The notes under the pieces were generated by a model. The model was not told the origin of the DNA and ran no database searches. It saw nothing but the letters and a program-made list of their open reading frames with translations. Shown here one piece after another: positions 1 to 8,924 of a stretch of 29,524 bases of DNA; position 1 is the stretch's first letter, and every line of letters starts with the position of its first letter. Made by a program: the position numbers and the translations under genes. Source of the DNA: a virus; IMG/VR virus record IMGVR_UViG_3300031951_014640, positions 1 to 29,524 of that record. One strand, given 5' to 3'.

Positions 1-51
1 CTCGCAATCATAGTTGCATCGTTTGCCAATATTCCACTCAACTTTAATCAT
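1..51 (-). CDS. Radical SAM protein, N-terminal fragment (cut by window edge)
   Basis: Reading the minus strand from the ATG at 51 gives 17 codons running off the left edge, MIKVEWNIGKRCNYDCE. The CNYDC stretch (Cys12, Cys16) is the beginning of a CX3CX2C radical SAM cluster motif, and the preceding hydrophobic beta-strand pattern is typical of the first strand of the radical SAM barrel. It resembles the beginning of the core in the radical SAM gene at 15529-16512 (ILGRFCNYKC). It lies 28 bases downstream of the next radical SAM gene on the same strand, so it is probably in the same operon. No clear ribosome binding site is visible. The third cysteine and the rest of the protein lie outside the window, so the family cannot be named. 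Confidence 0.6.
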   Translation of the reverse strand, partial: MIKVEWNIGKRCNYDCE

Positions 52-79
52 GTGTTGGTGATTATATGCACTGGTAACT

Positions 80-1348
80 TTATACATAATTTTTAAATTC
101 TGGTATTATATTTTCTATAGGCCCTTGCTTTCTATTTAAATCAAGTTGCCGATTAAAATTTACAAAATCAGACCATAAGTGAAATTGATCTTTAGCCTTT
201 ATATAATTAATATTATCTTTAATCTGTTGTTGCGTAACGTTTTCAAGTATGGGATATTTTGTAACATTGGGAAATGTCCATAATCTTTTACTAACTTCTT
301 CAAGTCTTTGTATTGCTAATTCTTTTAATTCTTGTGGTAAAACTTGAGCAGAAAGACAGTTTGGATAACTGACTCTATGACTGTAAAACACAATGTTCAT
401 TTCATTGATAAAATAATCAATACAGTCTGCTGCTTGAAGTATGTTGCCTGCTTGCGCAGTAAATGCTCCCACTATTCTAGTAATGTTTGGTAATGTTTGT
501 ATCTCTTTGATATTTTTTTCTACGTCAGCAAAATTGCTATTGCTTCTAATATAATTATAAACATCATGTATGCCATCTAAACTAACATTAACTGCTATAC
601 TTTTAAAATATGGCCAATAATCATGTATGGTTCTACCCTTACTTATACCTAATGTTGTACCGTTAGTAGCGTATTTCAATTCAATATATTTGCCGTATGG
701 TTTTAACATATCTAGAATTTTGTAATGTTGTGGATCCATCAGTGGTTCTCCACCTGCAAACTCTACTCTACGAAAGTGTGGCAATAATTCTTCGAAACTA
801 TTCCACCAGTTTTGACTATCATCAAATTCTTTTAGATGTGGTCTATCAATTAAGTTTAATGTTTTAATCTTATTTGGCAAGAAGTTATTTTCTTTGACAT
901 AATATTTTTCTATACTATCCCAATCATTCCAACTAGTGCTATCCATTGGATGACACATTCTACATTTAAGATTACACAAATTATTAAGTTTAATTTCCAT
1001 TGTAGGAATTTCAAAAGGCATTGTATAATCTTCAGTCAAATCTTGTAATGCATTAGGGTATAGATTTATTCTTGCTTCAGGAATAACTCCTTTGATATGT
1101 CTTTGTCTTAAACTTTCAACACCCTGATCTTCTAATGTAAAACAAGGCTCACACTCTTTAGGACGTATATCGTTTAATACTTCAAAACGTATTTTACGCA
1201 TTGTTTCGTTATTCCAAATATCTTTTAAACTTTCGTTTTGAATATATCCTATAGGATGGCTTCTGCAACAAACTTTAATTGCACCATCTTCACGTGTTGC
1301 TAATCCTGTAAATGGATGCATACAGAATGTTTTACTTTGATTGTTCAA
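80..1348 (-). CDS. Radical SAM protein with N-terminal SPASM/twitch-like cysteine domain
   Basis: The radical SAM motif LCNLKCRMC (CX3CX2C at about residues 125-132 from the chosen start) is clear. It is followed by EFAGGEPL, the usual GGEP SAM-binding strand, and later by a SLDG strand. The N-terminal 70 residues carry further cysteines (C, CC, then CXXC), as in SPASM/twitch auxiliary-cluster domains, but placed before the core. The only in-frame ATG upstream, at 1399, would overlap the neighbouring gene by 68 bases. The ATG at 1321 would drop the first cysteine. A TTG at 1348, 7 bases after AAGGAAG, keeps that cysteine and overlaps by only 17 bases, so I chose it. The substrate is unknown; the neighbours suggest peptide or small-molecule modification. 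Confidence 0.8.
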   Translation of the reverse strand: MNNQSKTFCMHPFTGLATREDGAIKVCCRSHPIGYIQNESLKDIWNNETMRKIRFEVLNDIRPKECEPCFTLEDQGVESLRQRHIKGVIPEARINLYPNALQDLTEDYTMPFEIPTMEIKLNNLCNLKCRMCHPMDSTSWNDWDSIEKYYVKENNFLPNKIKTLNLIDRPHLKEFDDSQNWWNSFEELLPHFRRVEFAGGEPLMDPQHYKILDMLKPYGKYIELKYATNGTTLGISKGRTIHDYWPYFKSIAVNVSLDGIHDVYNYIRSNSNFADVEKNIKEIQTLPNITRIVGAFTAQAGNILQAADCIDYFINEMNIVFYSHRVSYPNCLSAQVLPQELKELAIQRLEEVSKRLWTFPNVTKYPILENVTQQQIKDNINYIKAKDQFHLWSDFVNFNRQLDLNRKQGPIENIIPEFKNYV

Positions 1349-2087
1349 TTGCCCACTTCCTTTCTTTACACCAAAAGCAATTGCCACAAGTAGGAACATT
1401 CATTCCTAATCTGTAGTTAAGATAATTGATATTTTCGAATTCGCCCTCACAACTTCTTGTCAAATCAAACAAATTTAATAAATTTAGTCTTTGATATTGT
1501 TTAACTACCCATTTTTTTTCAACAAACCTAAATGGATGAATAGCAAATTTATCCATGTGTGTCATAATTCTTAAATGTTTGTTCGTATCTGTTTCTTCAA
1601 TATCACGCTCTACCATTCCCTTAAATTCTACATTTTTTGGATTTCTTGTTACTGCGTTATAGTATGCTTGTACTTTAAATTTATGGCAAATGTATTCACT
1701 ATATGAACGTATTTGTATATTATCTCCGCTAACTTTTTTACCATACTCATCTGTCAATGAGGGCCCTGTAGTACCATACTCAAGATCAGGTGCTATAAAA
1801 TTTACATGTCTATGCCAATTGAAAAAATTAAATTTTTTACTTATAAATTCGTATACCTGATAACTGTCATATTCTTGCCATGGTTTAGTTTTCCAACAAC
1901 GTATATGACTTATCACGTGTATAGATAATTTTGGGTTGTGTTCTTTTGCTAGTTGACACAGTAAATAGAGCAACAATGCACTATCGGCACCACCACTCAC
2001 GCTTACTGCAATACGTGACCAATTTTTATCAAATGGTATGCTTACTTGATCAATAGTATATTCTTTCATTGGATTTGTATATGTCAT
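1332..2087 (-). CDS. QueC-like PP-loop ATPase (paralogue 1 of 3)
   Basis: An N-type ATP pyrophosphatase loop SGGADS lies at residues 31-36 after a beta strand, and the C-terminus has a cysteine set C213, C234, C237, C240 (CX20CX2CX2C) followed by KERKW. This layout matches the QueC superfamily, in which ATP adenylates a carboxylate and the four cysteines bind zinc. The first spacing is longer than in the paralogues at 11076 and 24914 (CX9CX2CX2C). No queD, queE, folE or tgt-like gene is in the window, so 7-deazaguanine synthesis is not shown. The gene overlaps the radical SAM gene downstream. The ATG at 2087 sits next to, or just inside, the predicted late promoter start; an alternative ATG is at 2069. 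Confidence 0.8.
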   Translation of the reverse strand: MTYTNPMKEYTIDQVSIPFDKNWSRIAVSVSGGADSALLLYLLCQLAKEHNPKLSIHVISHIRCWKTKPWQEYDSYQVYEFISKKFNFFNWHRHVNFIAPDLEYGTTGPSLTDEYGKKVSGDNIQIRSYSEYICHKFKVQAYYNAVTRNPKNVEFKGMVERDIEETDTNKHLRIMTHMDKFAIHPFRFVEKKWVVKQYQRLNLLNLFDLTRSCEGEFENINYLNYRLGMNVPTCGNCFWCKERKWAIEQSK

Positions 2088-2088
2088 T

Positions 2089-2100
2089 TATTTATAAATA
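2089..2100. promoter_or_regulatory. Overlapping divergent T4-type late promoters
   Basis: The plus strand reads TATAAATA at 2093-2100 and the minus strand reads TATAAATA at 2096-2089. Both are exact matches to the T4 late promoter octamer and overlap by four bases. They sit in the 22-base gap between divergent genes starting at 2087 (minus) and 2110 (plus). Predicted transcription starts, about six bases past each octamer, would leave almost no leader on either message, and no Shine-Dalgarno sequence is visible for either gene. Confidence 0.65.
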
Positions 2101-2109
2101 AATATTCAC

Positions 2110-2784
2110 ATGTTACTTAAAACTCAGTTTACCGTTCCAAAAGAAATAATAAATATGGCACTCAACAACTTACCAAACATAAATGGGAAATTTGCTTTAA
2201 ATAGACCGTTAGGCGATTTCTTTTACGATTCATGGGAAATTAAAGAAAACTTTAAGAACACTGTTTGGGAAACTATTCTAAACTCTTTACCATTTTCTTT
2301 CGGAGAAGCAAGAATTATAATTTTAAATTCAAAAACTGCTTATGTTGCCCATTCAGATATAGATGATCGATATCATTTAAATATTCAAGGTGAAAATTCG
2401 TTTTTGCTTGATGTAGATAATTGCATAATGCACAAAACAGAATGTGATGGTATTTGGTATGAAATGAACGCAGGAAAATTACACAGCGCAGTAAATTTAA
2501 GTGGTATGGAAAGAATACAACTTGTTGTTAGAAAATTGTTAAATCGAAACAATCTTATAGATCCTCAGCACATTAAAGTAATAGCATTAAAAAGTTTAGA
2601 TGAAAACAATAGATACATATTTGATCAAATTACAAGCAAATGGTTAAATCAAGCAAATAAAGAAGGTAAAATTAATAATTTCAAATATATTAATGAGAAT
2701 GAAGTTACTCTTAATATTGAAAAAGATAGTTTACAAGAATTTAAAAATAATGTTCCTTCTATTTTTGAGGTTATTGAGTCATGA
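2110..2784 (+). CDS. 2-oxoglutarate/Fe(II) oxygenase-like protein (Asp/Asn hydroxylase type)
   Basis: The metal triad is visible as H81-S-D83 and H125 (in KLHSAVN), with R135 ten residues on (MERIQLVVR) as the likely 2-oxoglutarate carboxylate ligand. The order HXD, a double-stranded beta-helix stretch, H, then R, together with the HLNIQGENSF segment, resembles the aspartyl/asparaginyl beta-hydroxylase branch. The C-terminal 80 residues are charged and unassigned. The gene starts an operon just downstream of a late promoter and its stop overlaps the next start (ATGA). The substrate is unknown. Its position beside radical SAM genes suggests tailoring chemistry, but that is inference. Confidence 0.7.
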   Translation: MLLKTQFTVPKEIINMALNNLPNINGKFALNRPLGDFFYDSWEIKENFKNTVWETILNSLPFSFGEARIIILNSKTAYVAHSDIDDRYHLNIQGENSFLLDVDNCIMHKTECDGIWYEMNAGKLHSAVNLSGMERIQLVVRKLLNRNNLIDPQHIKVIALKSLDENNRYIFDQITSKWLNQANKEGKINNFKYINENEVTLNIEKDSLQEFKNNVPSIFEVIES

Positions 2785-4316
2785 ACCATTGCTTATTTTT
2801 CTCACTTACAGGAAAACGATGGGAGAGAGCTTTATGGCCACATAGAGTTGCATCTTTTTTACGTAAACATGATTGGGATGCTGAGGTTATAGATTTTACT
2901 GCTTTTTGGAAATTAGAAGAATTACAAGAATTAGTTATATCACGTACTACAAATAAAACAGTTATGTTTTGTTTTGGTACAGCTTTTTTAAATCCATGGA
3001 GTCCTTATCTTAATGATTTTATTAGTTGGCTTAAAGAAAAATATCCTAATATTCCTGTCGTAGTAGGCGGGCAAAATGCACTAGTAACAAAAGCAGATAA
3101 CGTGGATTATTGGGTAGATAGTTATGGAGAAAATGCTATATTAGCATTATGTAAACATTTATTAGGAACATTAGGCTCACAACTTTTAACAGATCCTTCT
3201 TTCTTTGGTAACAAAAAAGTTATAAGGGGATTACATCATTATCCTAGTGCACCTCTTGAATCATATTTAATAGACTATGAAGCAAGAGATTTTATGGATC
3301 CATTTGATTGCCCACAAATTGAAACTGCACGTGGTTGCATGTTTAGTTGTAGCTATTGTAACTTTCCGATAATTGGTCAAGCAAAAGATGTTAGTGTAAG
3401 TAAACAGGAATTTAAACAACAATTACAAACTGGATTTGAAAAATGGGGTATAGTTAACTGGAGAATTATGGATGAAACAACAAATGATCGTCCAGAAAAG
3501 ATTCGTAAATATGCCGAAGCTGTTGATGAATTAGGATATAATCCATGGATTTGTGGTTTTGCTAGAGGTGATTTAGTAGTCAAACATCGTGAACATTGGG
3601 ATGATTATATACGCTTAGGATTTTTAGGTCATTCAATGGGAATAGAAACATTTAACAGAGAAGCAGGAAAATTAGTACGTAAGGGAATGGATCCTGATCA
3701 ATTAAAAGAGGGATTACTTGATTTTCAATCTTATACTGACACACATGCACCACGTAGGTATAGAGCTAACATTCAAATGATTTGTGGCATACCAGGAGAA
3801 ACAGTTGAATCTTGGTATGATTCAATGGAATGGCTTAATACTTATTGGGCAAGACAAAGTGCAAGTGCATGGATATTAGAAGTGAGTGATTACGACGAAT
3901 CTCTCACAAATCAAAGTCGCTTTACAAAAGAACTTGTAAAAAATGGACTTAAGAAATTAGATTCTAAAGAACATCCTGGTTATAATGTGTATAAAGATGA
4001 AAAAGGAGATATTGTTTTTAAATCTATTCAAGGAGGGGGAGTAGGTACAACTAGAAAGGATGTTGTTATTTGGAAACATAATGATATGGATTGGTTCAAA
4101 GCAGAGGCTTTAGTTAAAGAATTTTATTCAACCGAAGGCTATAAAGGAAGAAAAGGAGGGAATCCATTTTTGACTGATAGGCTTTTTAGATATTACGAAA
4201 CATCTACATACGAAGATATTTACGATAAGAACATTTCAGACATAGATACAAATGATATTAAATTTAAAGAATTTGTGCAGAGTTATATCAATAAAAAATT
4301 AAGTTGGCAAAAATGA
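2781..4316 (+). CDS. B12-binding-domain-type radical SAM protein
   Basis: The radical SAM motif ARGCMFSCSYC gives C186, C190 and C193. About 180 residues precede it, with alternating strands and helices and a PVVVGGQNA segment that resembles the Rossmann-like cobalamin-binding domain of class B radical SAM enzymes. The DXHXXG base-off motif is not seen, so cobalamin may be bound base-on or not at all. The middle contains a MICGIPGET strand typical of Elp3/B12-type cores. At 511 residues it is normal for this class. It is translationally coupled to both neighbours by 4-base overlaps. Methyl transfer to an unreactive carbon is the common activity of the class, but the substrate here is unknown. 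Confidence 0.8.
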   Translation: MNHCLFFSLTGKRWERALWPHRVASFLRKHDWDAEVIDFTAFWKLEELQELVISRTTNKTVMFCFGTAFLNPWSPYLNDFISWLKEKYPNIPVVVGGQNALVTKADNVDYWVDSYGENAILALCKHLLGTLGSQLLTDPSFFGNKKVIRGLHHYPSAPLESYLIDYEARDFMDPFDCPQIETARGCMFSCSYCNFPIIGQAKDVSVSKQEFKQQLQTGFEKWGIVNWRIMDETTNDRPEKIRKYAEAVDELGYNPWICGFARGDLVVKHREHWDDYIRLGFLGHSMGIETFNREAGKLVRKGMDPDQLKEGLLDFQSYTDTHAPRRYRANIQMICGIPGETVESWYDSMEWLNTYWARQSASAWILEVSDYDESLTNQSRFTKELVKNGLKKLDSKEHPGYNVYKDEKGDIVFKSIQGGGVGTTRKDVVIWKHNDMDWFKAEALVKEFYSTEGYKGRKGGNPFLTDRLFRYYETSTYEDIYDKNISDIDTNDIKFKEFVQSYINKKLSWQK

Positions 4317-5023
4317 CAGATATATCTAATTGGAATTATTATTATAAATTGACACCAAGCAGAGTGTTGAATGATAGTAATATGTTATACAGTCCTAAAG
4401 TAAACCCTGAGGGAAATGTAATGTGTATGCACTACTGTCAAGATCAAGTATATAGACCCGGCAGAGAATTAATAGATCAAGAATTAATAGGTTGGTTTTT
4501 TAATAGAGAAATACGTTTTCTGCAAGAGTTATCTAATCTAAATTCAACACCAAAAATTTATGAAATAGATACAAAAAATAAATGTGTGTTTATTGAATGG
4601 AACAAAGAAACGTTGTCTCAAATTATTTTTGATGATAATAGAAATATTGACAATGAACTACCAAATTGGAAAACTCAAATTTATAATATATTAAAAGATT
4701 TTAAACAAAAAGATTATTATAAACTAGCTTTATATCCTCATTGTTTTTATATTTCTATTGACGGTGAATTAAAAACTATAGACTACTATTCTGTTGTCCC
4801 AGTAAATGAAAGATATATAGAAAGAAAAATAATAGAAAGCATTATTGGAAAAGAGGGAGCATATCGCTTTGACCAGTCTACTGAAAATGGCATCATAGAT
4901 TTTAAAAAGTTTTTTGAAATTACAGTAAGACAGCACTTAACAAACTATTGGCCTAATTCGCCCTTCCCTAATTTTTTTGAAGAAATATATTTAAATGATC
5001 AACTGGAACAAAGTAATATCTGA
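4313..5023 (+). CDS. Kinase-like protein of unknown function (paralogue A)
   Basis: I do not recognise a named family with confidence. This 236-residue protein is related along its length to the product of 9849-10535. Both start with an aromatic run around Tyr-Tyr, have an NWK/QXQI segment followed by a short helix, a PXXXF motif, then a D/NXKLKXI(D/N)Y strand. That last pattern loosely recalls the catalytic loop and DFG region of protein-kinase-like folds, but the catalytic Asp and metal-binding Asn are not convincing. The ATG at 4313 overlaps the upstream stop (ATGA), so I prefer it to the TTG at 4304. Its 3' end overlaps the next oxygenase gene by 29 bases. It could be a degenerate or specialised sugar or small-molecule kinase. 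Confidence 0.6.
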   Translation: MTDISNWNYYYKLTPSRVLNDSNMLYSPKVNPEGNVMCMHYCQDQVYRPGRELIDQELIGWFFNREIRFLQELSNLNSTPKIYEIDTKNKCVFIEWNKETLSQIIFDDNRNIDNELPNWKTQIYNILKDFKQKDYYKLALYPHCFYISIDGELKTIDYYSVVPVNERYIERKIIESIIGKEGAYRFDQSTENGIIDFKKFFEITVRQHLTNYWPNSPFPNFFEEIYLNDQLEQSNI

Positions 5024-5486
5024 GCTTAAAAATGGTAAAGTAGTTACTGTAGATCCTTCGCAATGGAATATGGATAATCCAGAATACGCTAAAATGTTAG
5101 AATTATGGAGATCAAATAATTTTAACACAGATAGTGTCAGATGGGTGAACTATTATGATTGCAAAGATATACAAAATACAGTAGCAGAAAACTTGAATGT
5201 AACACCATTGCGTAGTTGGATAAGTTGTGTAGAGCCAGGATATATGACAGGATATCACTATGACATTGATGATTATGAATCAGAATATTTAAAACATGGC
5301 AAGTTAAAAAGATATTCAATCTTTATAAGTGAGCCTAATTTAGGACATATTTTTATATTAGGGCAAAAATATTACTATCAACAATCTCAGGGTAAGATTC
5401 TAGAGTGGGATAATCATAGAGAGTGGCACAATGGTATTAATGGTGGGCTTACAAATAAGTATATGTTTAATCTATTAGGATACTAA
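4995..5486 (+). CDS. 2-oxoglutarate/Fe(II) oxygenase-like protein
   Basis: A short 163-residue double-stranded beta-helix candidate. H88-Y-D90 is in the GYHYDIDDY segment, and H145 is in REWHNGINGG ten residues before K155. The usual 2-oxoglutarate-binding Arg is replaced by Lys155, and the sequence ends just after that strand. It is the last gene of the plus-strand operon that begins at 2110. It overlaps the preceding gene by 29 bases and the convergent gene at 5483 by 4. The same HXD...H plan recurs in five other window genes, which share little sequence, so they look like members of one fold recruited repeatedly. Substrate unknown. Confidence 0.65.
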   Translation: MINWNKVISELKNGKVVTVDPSQWNMDNPEYAKMLELWRSNNFNTDSVRWVNYYDCKDIQNTVAENLNVTPLRSWISCVEPGYMTGYHYDIDDYESEYLKHGKLKRYSIFISEPNLGHIFILGQKYYYQQSQGKILEWDNHREWHNGINGGLTNKYMFNLLGY

Positions 5487-6007
5487 TCCCATAAAGTAAT
5501 TTGTAATGTATATCTAGTGTTATATCCAATATTAGCTGGTCCATGTATTGTCATAGGATCACTCCATTCAAATAAATCACCTGCTTTGTAATTAGCAGCG
5601 ACTTTATCATCATATACAAAAACATGTCCAGGTTCCCAGTCTTGTAGAAACATAGTATATCTTACAGGATTTTTTACCTCTGTTAATTGAGGATCAATAT
5701 GCATAGCTTGAAATTCACCTGGATATAAAATTACAAACCACCAAATCGTGTGTTTTCTACTTTCTGTCAAATAAGGAAGATCGAATTTAAAATCTTGCAT
5801 TTCTCTACTTGAAGGATTCATTTGATGAAAGAAAAACTTATTACATGAATAACCAGGTCTAGCCATTTCTTTAAATTTTTCTAATGTTGAATTACCAGTC
5901 CAACGATCCGGTTGCCACACAGGAGTAGTATCTCCTTTGCATGACGTAAGATGTTCCATAATTTTTTGTTCTTTAATCCAATTACTGTAATTCGCTATGA
6001 ACTGCAT
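5483..6007 (-). CDS. 2-oxoglutarate/Fe(II) oxygenase-like protein
   Basis: 174 residues with a complete metal and cosubstrate set: H103-I-D105 (AMHIDPQ), H155 (IHGPANIG) and R165 (NTRYTLQITL). Predicted strands surround the motif. It ends a minus-strand operon that runs from the late promoter at 9808 through 8924, 7836, 6803 and 6007, and its start codon overlaps the stop of the upstream gene. It resembles the Asp/Asn hydroxylase-like proteins common in marine T4-like phages, most of which have no known substrate. Function as an oxygenase is likely from the residues; the substrate is unknown. Confidence 0.7.
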   Translation of the reverse strand: MQFIANYSNWIKEQKIMEHLTSCKGDTTPVWQPDRWTGNSTLEKFKEMARPGYSCNKFFFHQMNPSSREMQDFKFDLPYLTESRKHTIWWFVILYPGEFQAMHIDPQLTEVKNPVRYTMFLQDWEPGHVFVYDDKVAANYKAGDLFEWSDPMTIHGPANIGYNTRYTLQITLWD

Positions 6008-6810
6008 TAATAAGACTCCAAATGATCGATGCCTAATTTTTTTCTAAAAGTATCTGTGAACTTTCCATCAATACGTAAACTATAACTTTGTTCCATAATA
6101 CGCTCACCGCCGTGCCAATCTACATCATTCCACCATGCTGCTCTAGTGTTTAAGTACACTTTATTTTTATTCTTTGGATCCCAAACATAAAAAGCTTTTT
6201 TAGTATTCGGTCTAATATGTATGAATTCGTTTCTGTGCGGTTTTACTACATCAATGCCATTCTTAGCATCTAAGTCTCTATGTTCAAATGGAATACCGTC
6301 TGCTTCACAATGAAAAAATATAACTCTACCTATATGTTCAAAAATGCCGTTTACTTTCATATTTTCTATCCATTGCACTACGTTAGGAAAATATTTTGCT
6401 TCTTCTGTAAGTTGTCGTTCACCTGGTCTATCATTCCAGTCACCTTCTTCATACAAAAAATAATAAATGTATGGATCATATGCTCCCATTGACATTTTTA
6501 AAAATCTAGTAAACTTATTTCGTTGCTTATAGTTCTTTATATCTTGATATAAATCCATTCCTGCAAGTTTTATAGGATCATTGTCTGGTAAAGATAAAAA
6601 TTCTGTCATGGCTTGATATATTGGTTTCCAATTTACTTTGTAACTCATGTCATCAAAACTAAAACCAGGTGCCATCCATGTTCCTTCTTTGGCAAACTCT
6701 CTTGCTTCTGCAAACCCTCTAATAATTTCTGGTTGCAATTTCATGAATGTGTCCATATCAATGTATGGCTCCATATCTATATATGGTTTATCATTGATTC
6801 CCTTAATCAT
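6007..6810 (-). CDS. 2-oxoglutarate/Fe(II) oxygenase-like protein
   Basis: The 267-residue protein has H177-R-D179 in PFEHRDLD, H233 in VDWHGGER and R246 in YSLRIDGK, the standard iron and 2-oxoglutarate ligand order. The N-terminal 110 residues contain many aromatic and acidic residues and no recognised domain. It starts inside the last codons of the tandem radical SAM pair (8-base overlap at 6803-6810), which suggests translational coupling and a shared pathway. A second in-frame Met lies near residue 13 within a duplicated YIDM segment; I keep the first ATG. Substrate unknown. Confidence 0.7.
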   Translation of the reverse strand: MIKGINDKPYIDMEPYIDMDTFMKLQPEIIRGFAEAREFAKEGTWMAPGFSFDDMSYKVNWKPIYQAMTEFLSLPDNDPIKLAGMDLYQDIKNYKQRNKFTRFLKMSMGAYDPYIYYFLYEEGDWNDRPGERQLTEEAKYFPNVVQWIENMKVNGIFEHIGRVIFFHCEADGIPFEHRDLDAKNGIDVVKPHRNEFIHIRPNTKKAFYVWDPKNKNKVYLNTRAAWWNDVDWHGGERIMEQSYSLRIDGKFTDTFRKKLGIDHLESY

Positions 6811-7882
6811 GTTTTGTAAATTCCTTTATTCTTCCATAATTTTCTATCCACTCTTTTGGTATTGTATCTAATAAGGGAAGTCCTTTATTAATTGCACCAT
6901 CTCTTAATAAAACTTGATGAACTAATGGGCTTGGTGGTTTACCTGGTAGTATATCTGCAATAGCTTCTGTTTGTATCTCACTTAAATCAAGAGTTGTTGC
7001 ATCAGGCCATTGAATTATTTTTACAGGAATATCATTAATTTTTATTACATAATGAGCCCTATTACCCTCTTCAGGACATTTTTCAAAACTATATCCATTC
7101 TTTATGCAAACATTTTCTGTTGCTTTCATTAAATCAGATAGATAAATTTGTTCGCCACCTGGTGTTCTTCCTATATCAGCTCCGCATCTTATTCTAAATT
7201 GCTCACAATAACTTGTTCCTAATTCAACTAATTCATTTACGCAATCTTCTAATTGCGTAAGATCAAGTAATGTATAAGAAATATTTTTAATATCCATATT
7301 ATACTTAATGCAGTATTCTATACCTTGCATTTGTTTTTTTCTAACAGCTTCCCCTTGGTAATCTTTGTGATTTAACCCAAATGTCCATTTAACATTTTTA
7401 TATTGTGAAAGAGATTTTGTATATTCTTCATTTGATAAATTTACACCATTAGTCAAAATCATTAGACCTCTAGGCTTTCCCGGTAAATTTTGTATACTTT
7501 CTATAATTTTAGGTAAGTCTTTTCTGACTGTTGGCTCTGCTCCAACTAGAGCGATTGGTAATCCATCATTGGGCCATGATTTAATTTTTTCTAATATTAA
7601 GTCAATCGATGGATCAACTGATTTGTTATCAGGCATTTGATAACAATGAGGACAAGTTAAATTACATCTGTTAGTTAACTCTATGAAATAACTTCCTAAT
7701 GCGTGTCTGTGATACGAATAGCTTAAATAAAACTCAGCATCAGGTTCTATTAAGTGTGTGGATTCTCCATGTTCTTTACATGTTTTTGTGATCCAAATGC
7801 TACCGTCTTTTTCAAATTTATAAGCAGGAATGTGCCTATAGCATTGGTGACATATAGATAATGTTTCGTTTATCAATCTCAT
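6803..7882 (-). CDS. Radical SAM protein, Zn-ribbon N-terminus, MJ0619/Tes-like (tandem copy 2)
   Basis: The core motif RCNLTCPHCYQMPDN gives C73, C77 and C80. An N-terminal module with C11XXC14 and C35XXH38 precedes it, like the zinc-ribbon-like segment at the N-terminus of the MJ0619/Tes branch of radical SAM enzymes. A VGAEPT strand replaces the usual GGEP. The adjacent gene at 7836-8924 is a clear paralogue with the same N-terminal cysteines, core and C-terminal layout. The two reading frames overlap by 47 bases. Members of the MJ0619 branch join or methylate carbon centres in lipids or pterins; whether these phage copies do so is unknown. Both cysteine sets are intact in both copies, so neither is obviously dead. 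Confidence 0.78.
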   Translation of the reverse strand: MRLINETLSICHQCYRHIPAYKFEKDGSIWITKTCKEHGESTHLIEPDAEFYLSYSYHRHALGSYFIELTNRCNLTCPHCYQMPDNKSVDPSIDLILEKIKSWPNDGLPIALVGAEPTVRKDLPKIIESIQNLPGKPRGLMILTNGVNLSNEEYTKSLSQYKNVKWTFGLNHKDYQGEAVRKKQMQGIEYCIKYNMDIKNISYTLLDLTQLEDCVNELVELGTSYCEQFRIRCGADIGRTPGGEQIYLSDLMKATENVCIKNGYSFEKCPEEGNRAHYVIKINDIPVKIIQWPDATTLDLSEIQTEAIADILPGKPPSPLVHQVLLRDGAINKGLPLLDTIPKEWIENYGRIKEFTKHD

Positions 7883-8924
7883 TGTTTCTGTATTTTTTAG
7901 GTATACTATCGTATAAAGGTAGTTTGTTATTTACAAAACGATCTCTTATTATTACTTGATGCAATAATGTTGACATTGGTTGATTTGGTACTAGTGATGC
8001 CCAACTCTCGCTTTGTGTTTCTTCAAAATCAATGGTTTTTACATCACACCATTTTATTAATCTATGTATAATGTTATTAATTTTTACTGCATAATGTGTT
8101 CTATTTGAATTTTCTAAACTATATTCAAAGTTCCAATTTTTAATCTCACATATTTTTTTAGTTTCTTTTACTAAATCAGAAAGATATAATTCTTTTCCGT
8201 GATCGTTTGGAGTTCTTCCTATTTCTACCCCTAGTTGAATTCTCGCATTGTCACAAACATCTTGTTGTTTCCATTTTTGTACTTCATCTAAAACGTCCGG
8301 TAATTCATCCATGCTGCCTAAAGTATATGTAAAATTTTTAATGACAAGTCCTAAATCTACACAATTTTTAATACCCTGTTCTTGTTTTTGTCTAATTGAA
8401 TCGCCATTGTAATTTGGATGATTCAACCCTATAGTCCATTTAAGATTGGGTATACCTTTAAACTTTTTAGCATAATCATGTTTTGCTAAATTTATGCCAT
8501 TAGTGACAACCATAATCATTCTTGGTTCACCCTCTAGTTCTTGTATTTTTTTAATAAGAATATCTAAATCTTTTCTGGTGGTAGGTTCAGCCCCAACTAA
8601 AGAAATAGGATATCCATTATTAGGTAAAGATTTAATTTCATCTATGATATAATCAATGGAAGGGTCTTTTGAATCATTATCTGGCATTTGATAACAATGA
8701 GGACAATCAAGATTGCATCTGTTTGTAATATCAATCCAATATGAACTAGGTTGTCGTTTTACGTAAGTTTGTTGCTTATAAAATTCTACGTCTGTTTCTA
8801 TCAAATCTTCTTGATGTCCATGTACTGGGCATTGTTTTACTAAATATACTCCCGTATCTTTAAACAATTTTGTAGCTGGTATATGCCTGTAACATATGCT
8901 ACACATTGAAAAAGTTTCATTCAT
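7836..8924 (-). CDS. Radical SAM protein, Zn-ribbon N-terminus, MJ0619/Tes-like (tandem copy 1)
   Basis: Paralogue of 6803-7882, with the core cluster at C70, C74 and C77 (RCNLDCPHCYQMPDN) and N-terminal C8XXC11 and C32XXH35. The shared stretches include CYRHIPA, NRCNL.CPHCYQMPDN, PSIDYI/LI, VGAEPT.RKDL, WTIGLNH, EIGRTP and HYA/VIKIN, so the pair arose by tandem duplication and has diverged substantially. Its start abuts the stop of the TauD-like gene upstream. Its last 15 or so codons overlap the start of copy 2. Two diverged copies next to each other could act as a heterodimer or on successive substrates, which is inference. Confidence 0.78.
   Translation of the reverse strand: MNETFSMCSICYRHIPATKLFKDTGVYLVKQCPVHGHQEDLIETDVEFYKQQTYVKRQPSSYWIDITNRCNLDCPHCYQMPDNDSKDPSIDYIIDEIKSLPNNGYPISLVGAEPTTRKDLDILIKKIQELEGEPRMIMVVTNGINLAKHDYAKKFKGIPNLKWTIGLNHPNYNGDSIRQKQEQGIKNCVDLGLVIKNFTYTLGSMDELPDVLDEVQKWKQQDVCDNARIQLGVEIGRTPNDHGKELYLSDLVKETKKICEIKNWNFEYSLENSNRTHYAVKINNIIHRLIKWCDVKTIDFEETQSESWASLVPNQPMSTLLHQVIIRDRFVNNKLPLYDSIPKKYRNNEIDKRNIIYMSPML

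Noticed and set aside
3377-3583. Short minus-strand frame inside the B12-type radical SAM gene
   Set aside because: Fully inside a well-supported gene on the other strand with no features of its own.
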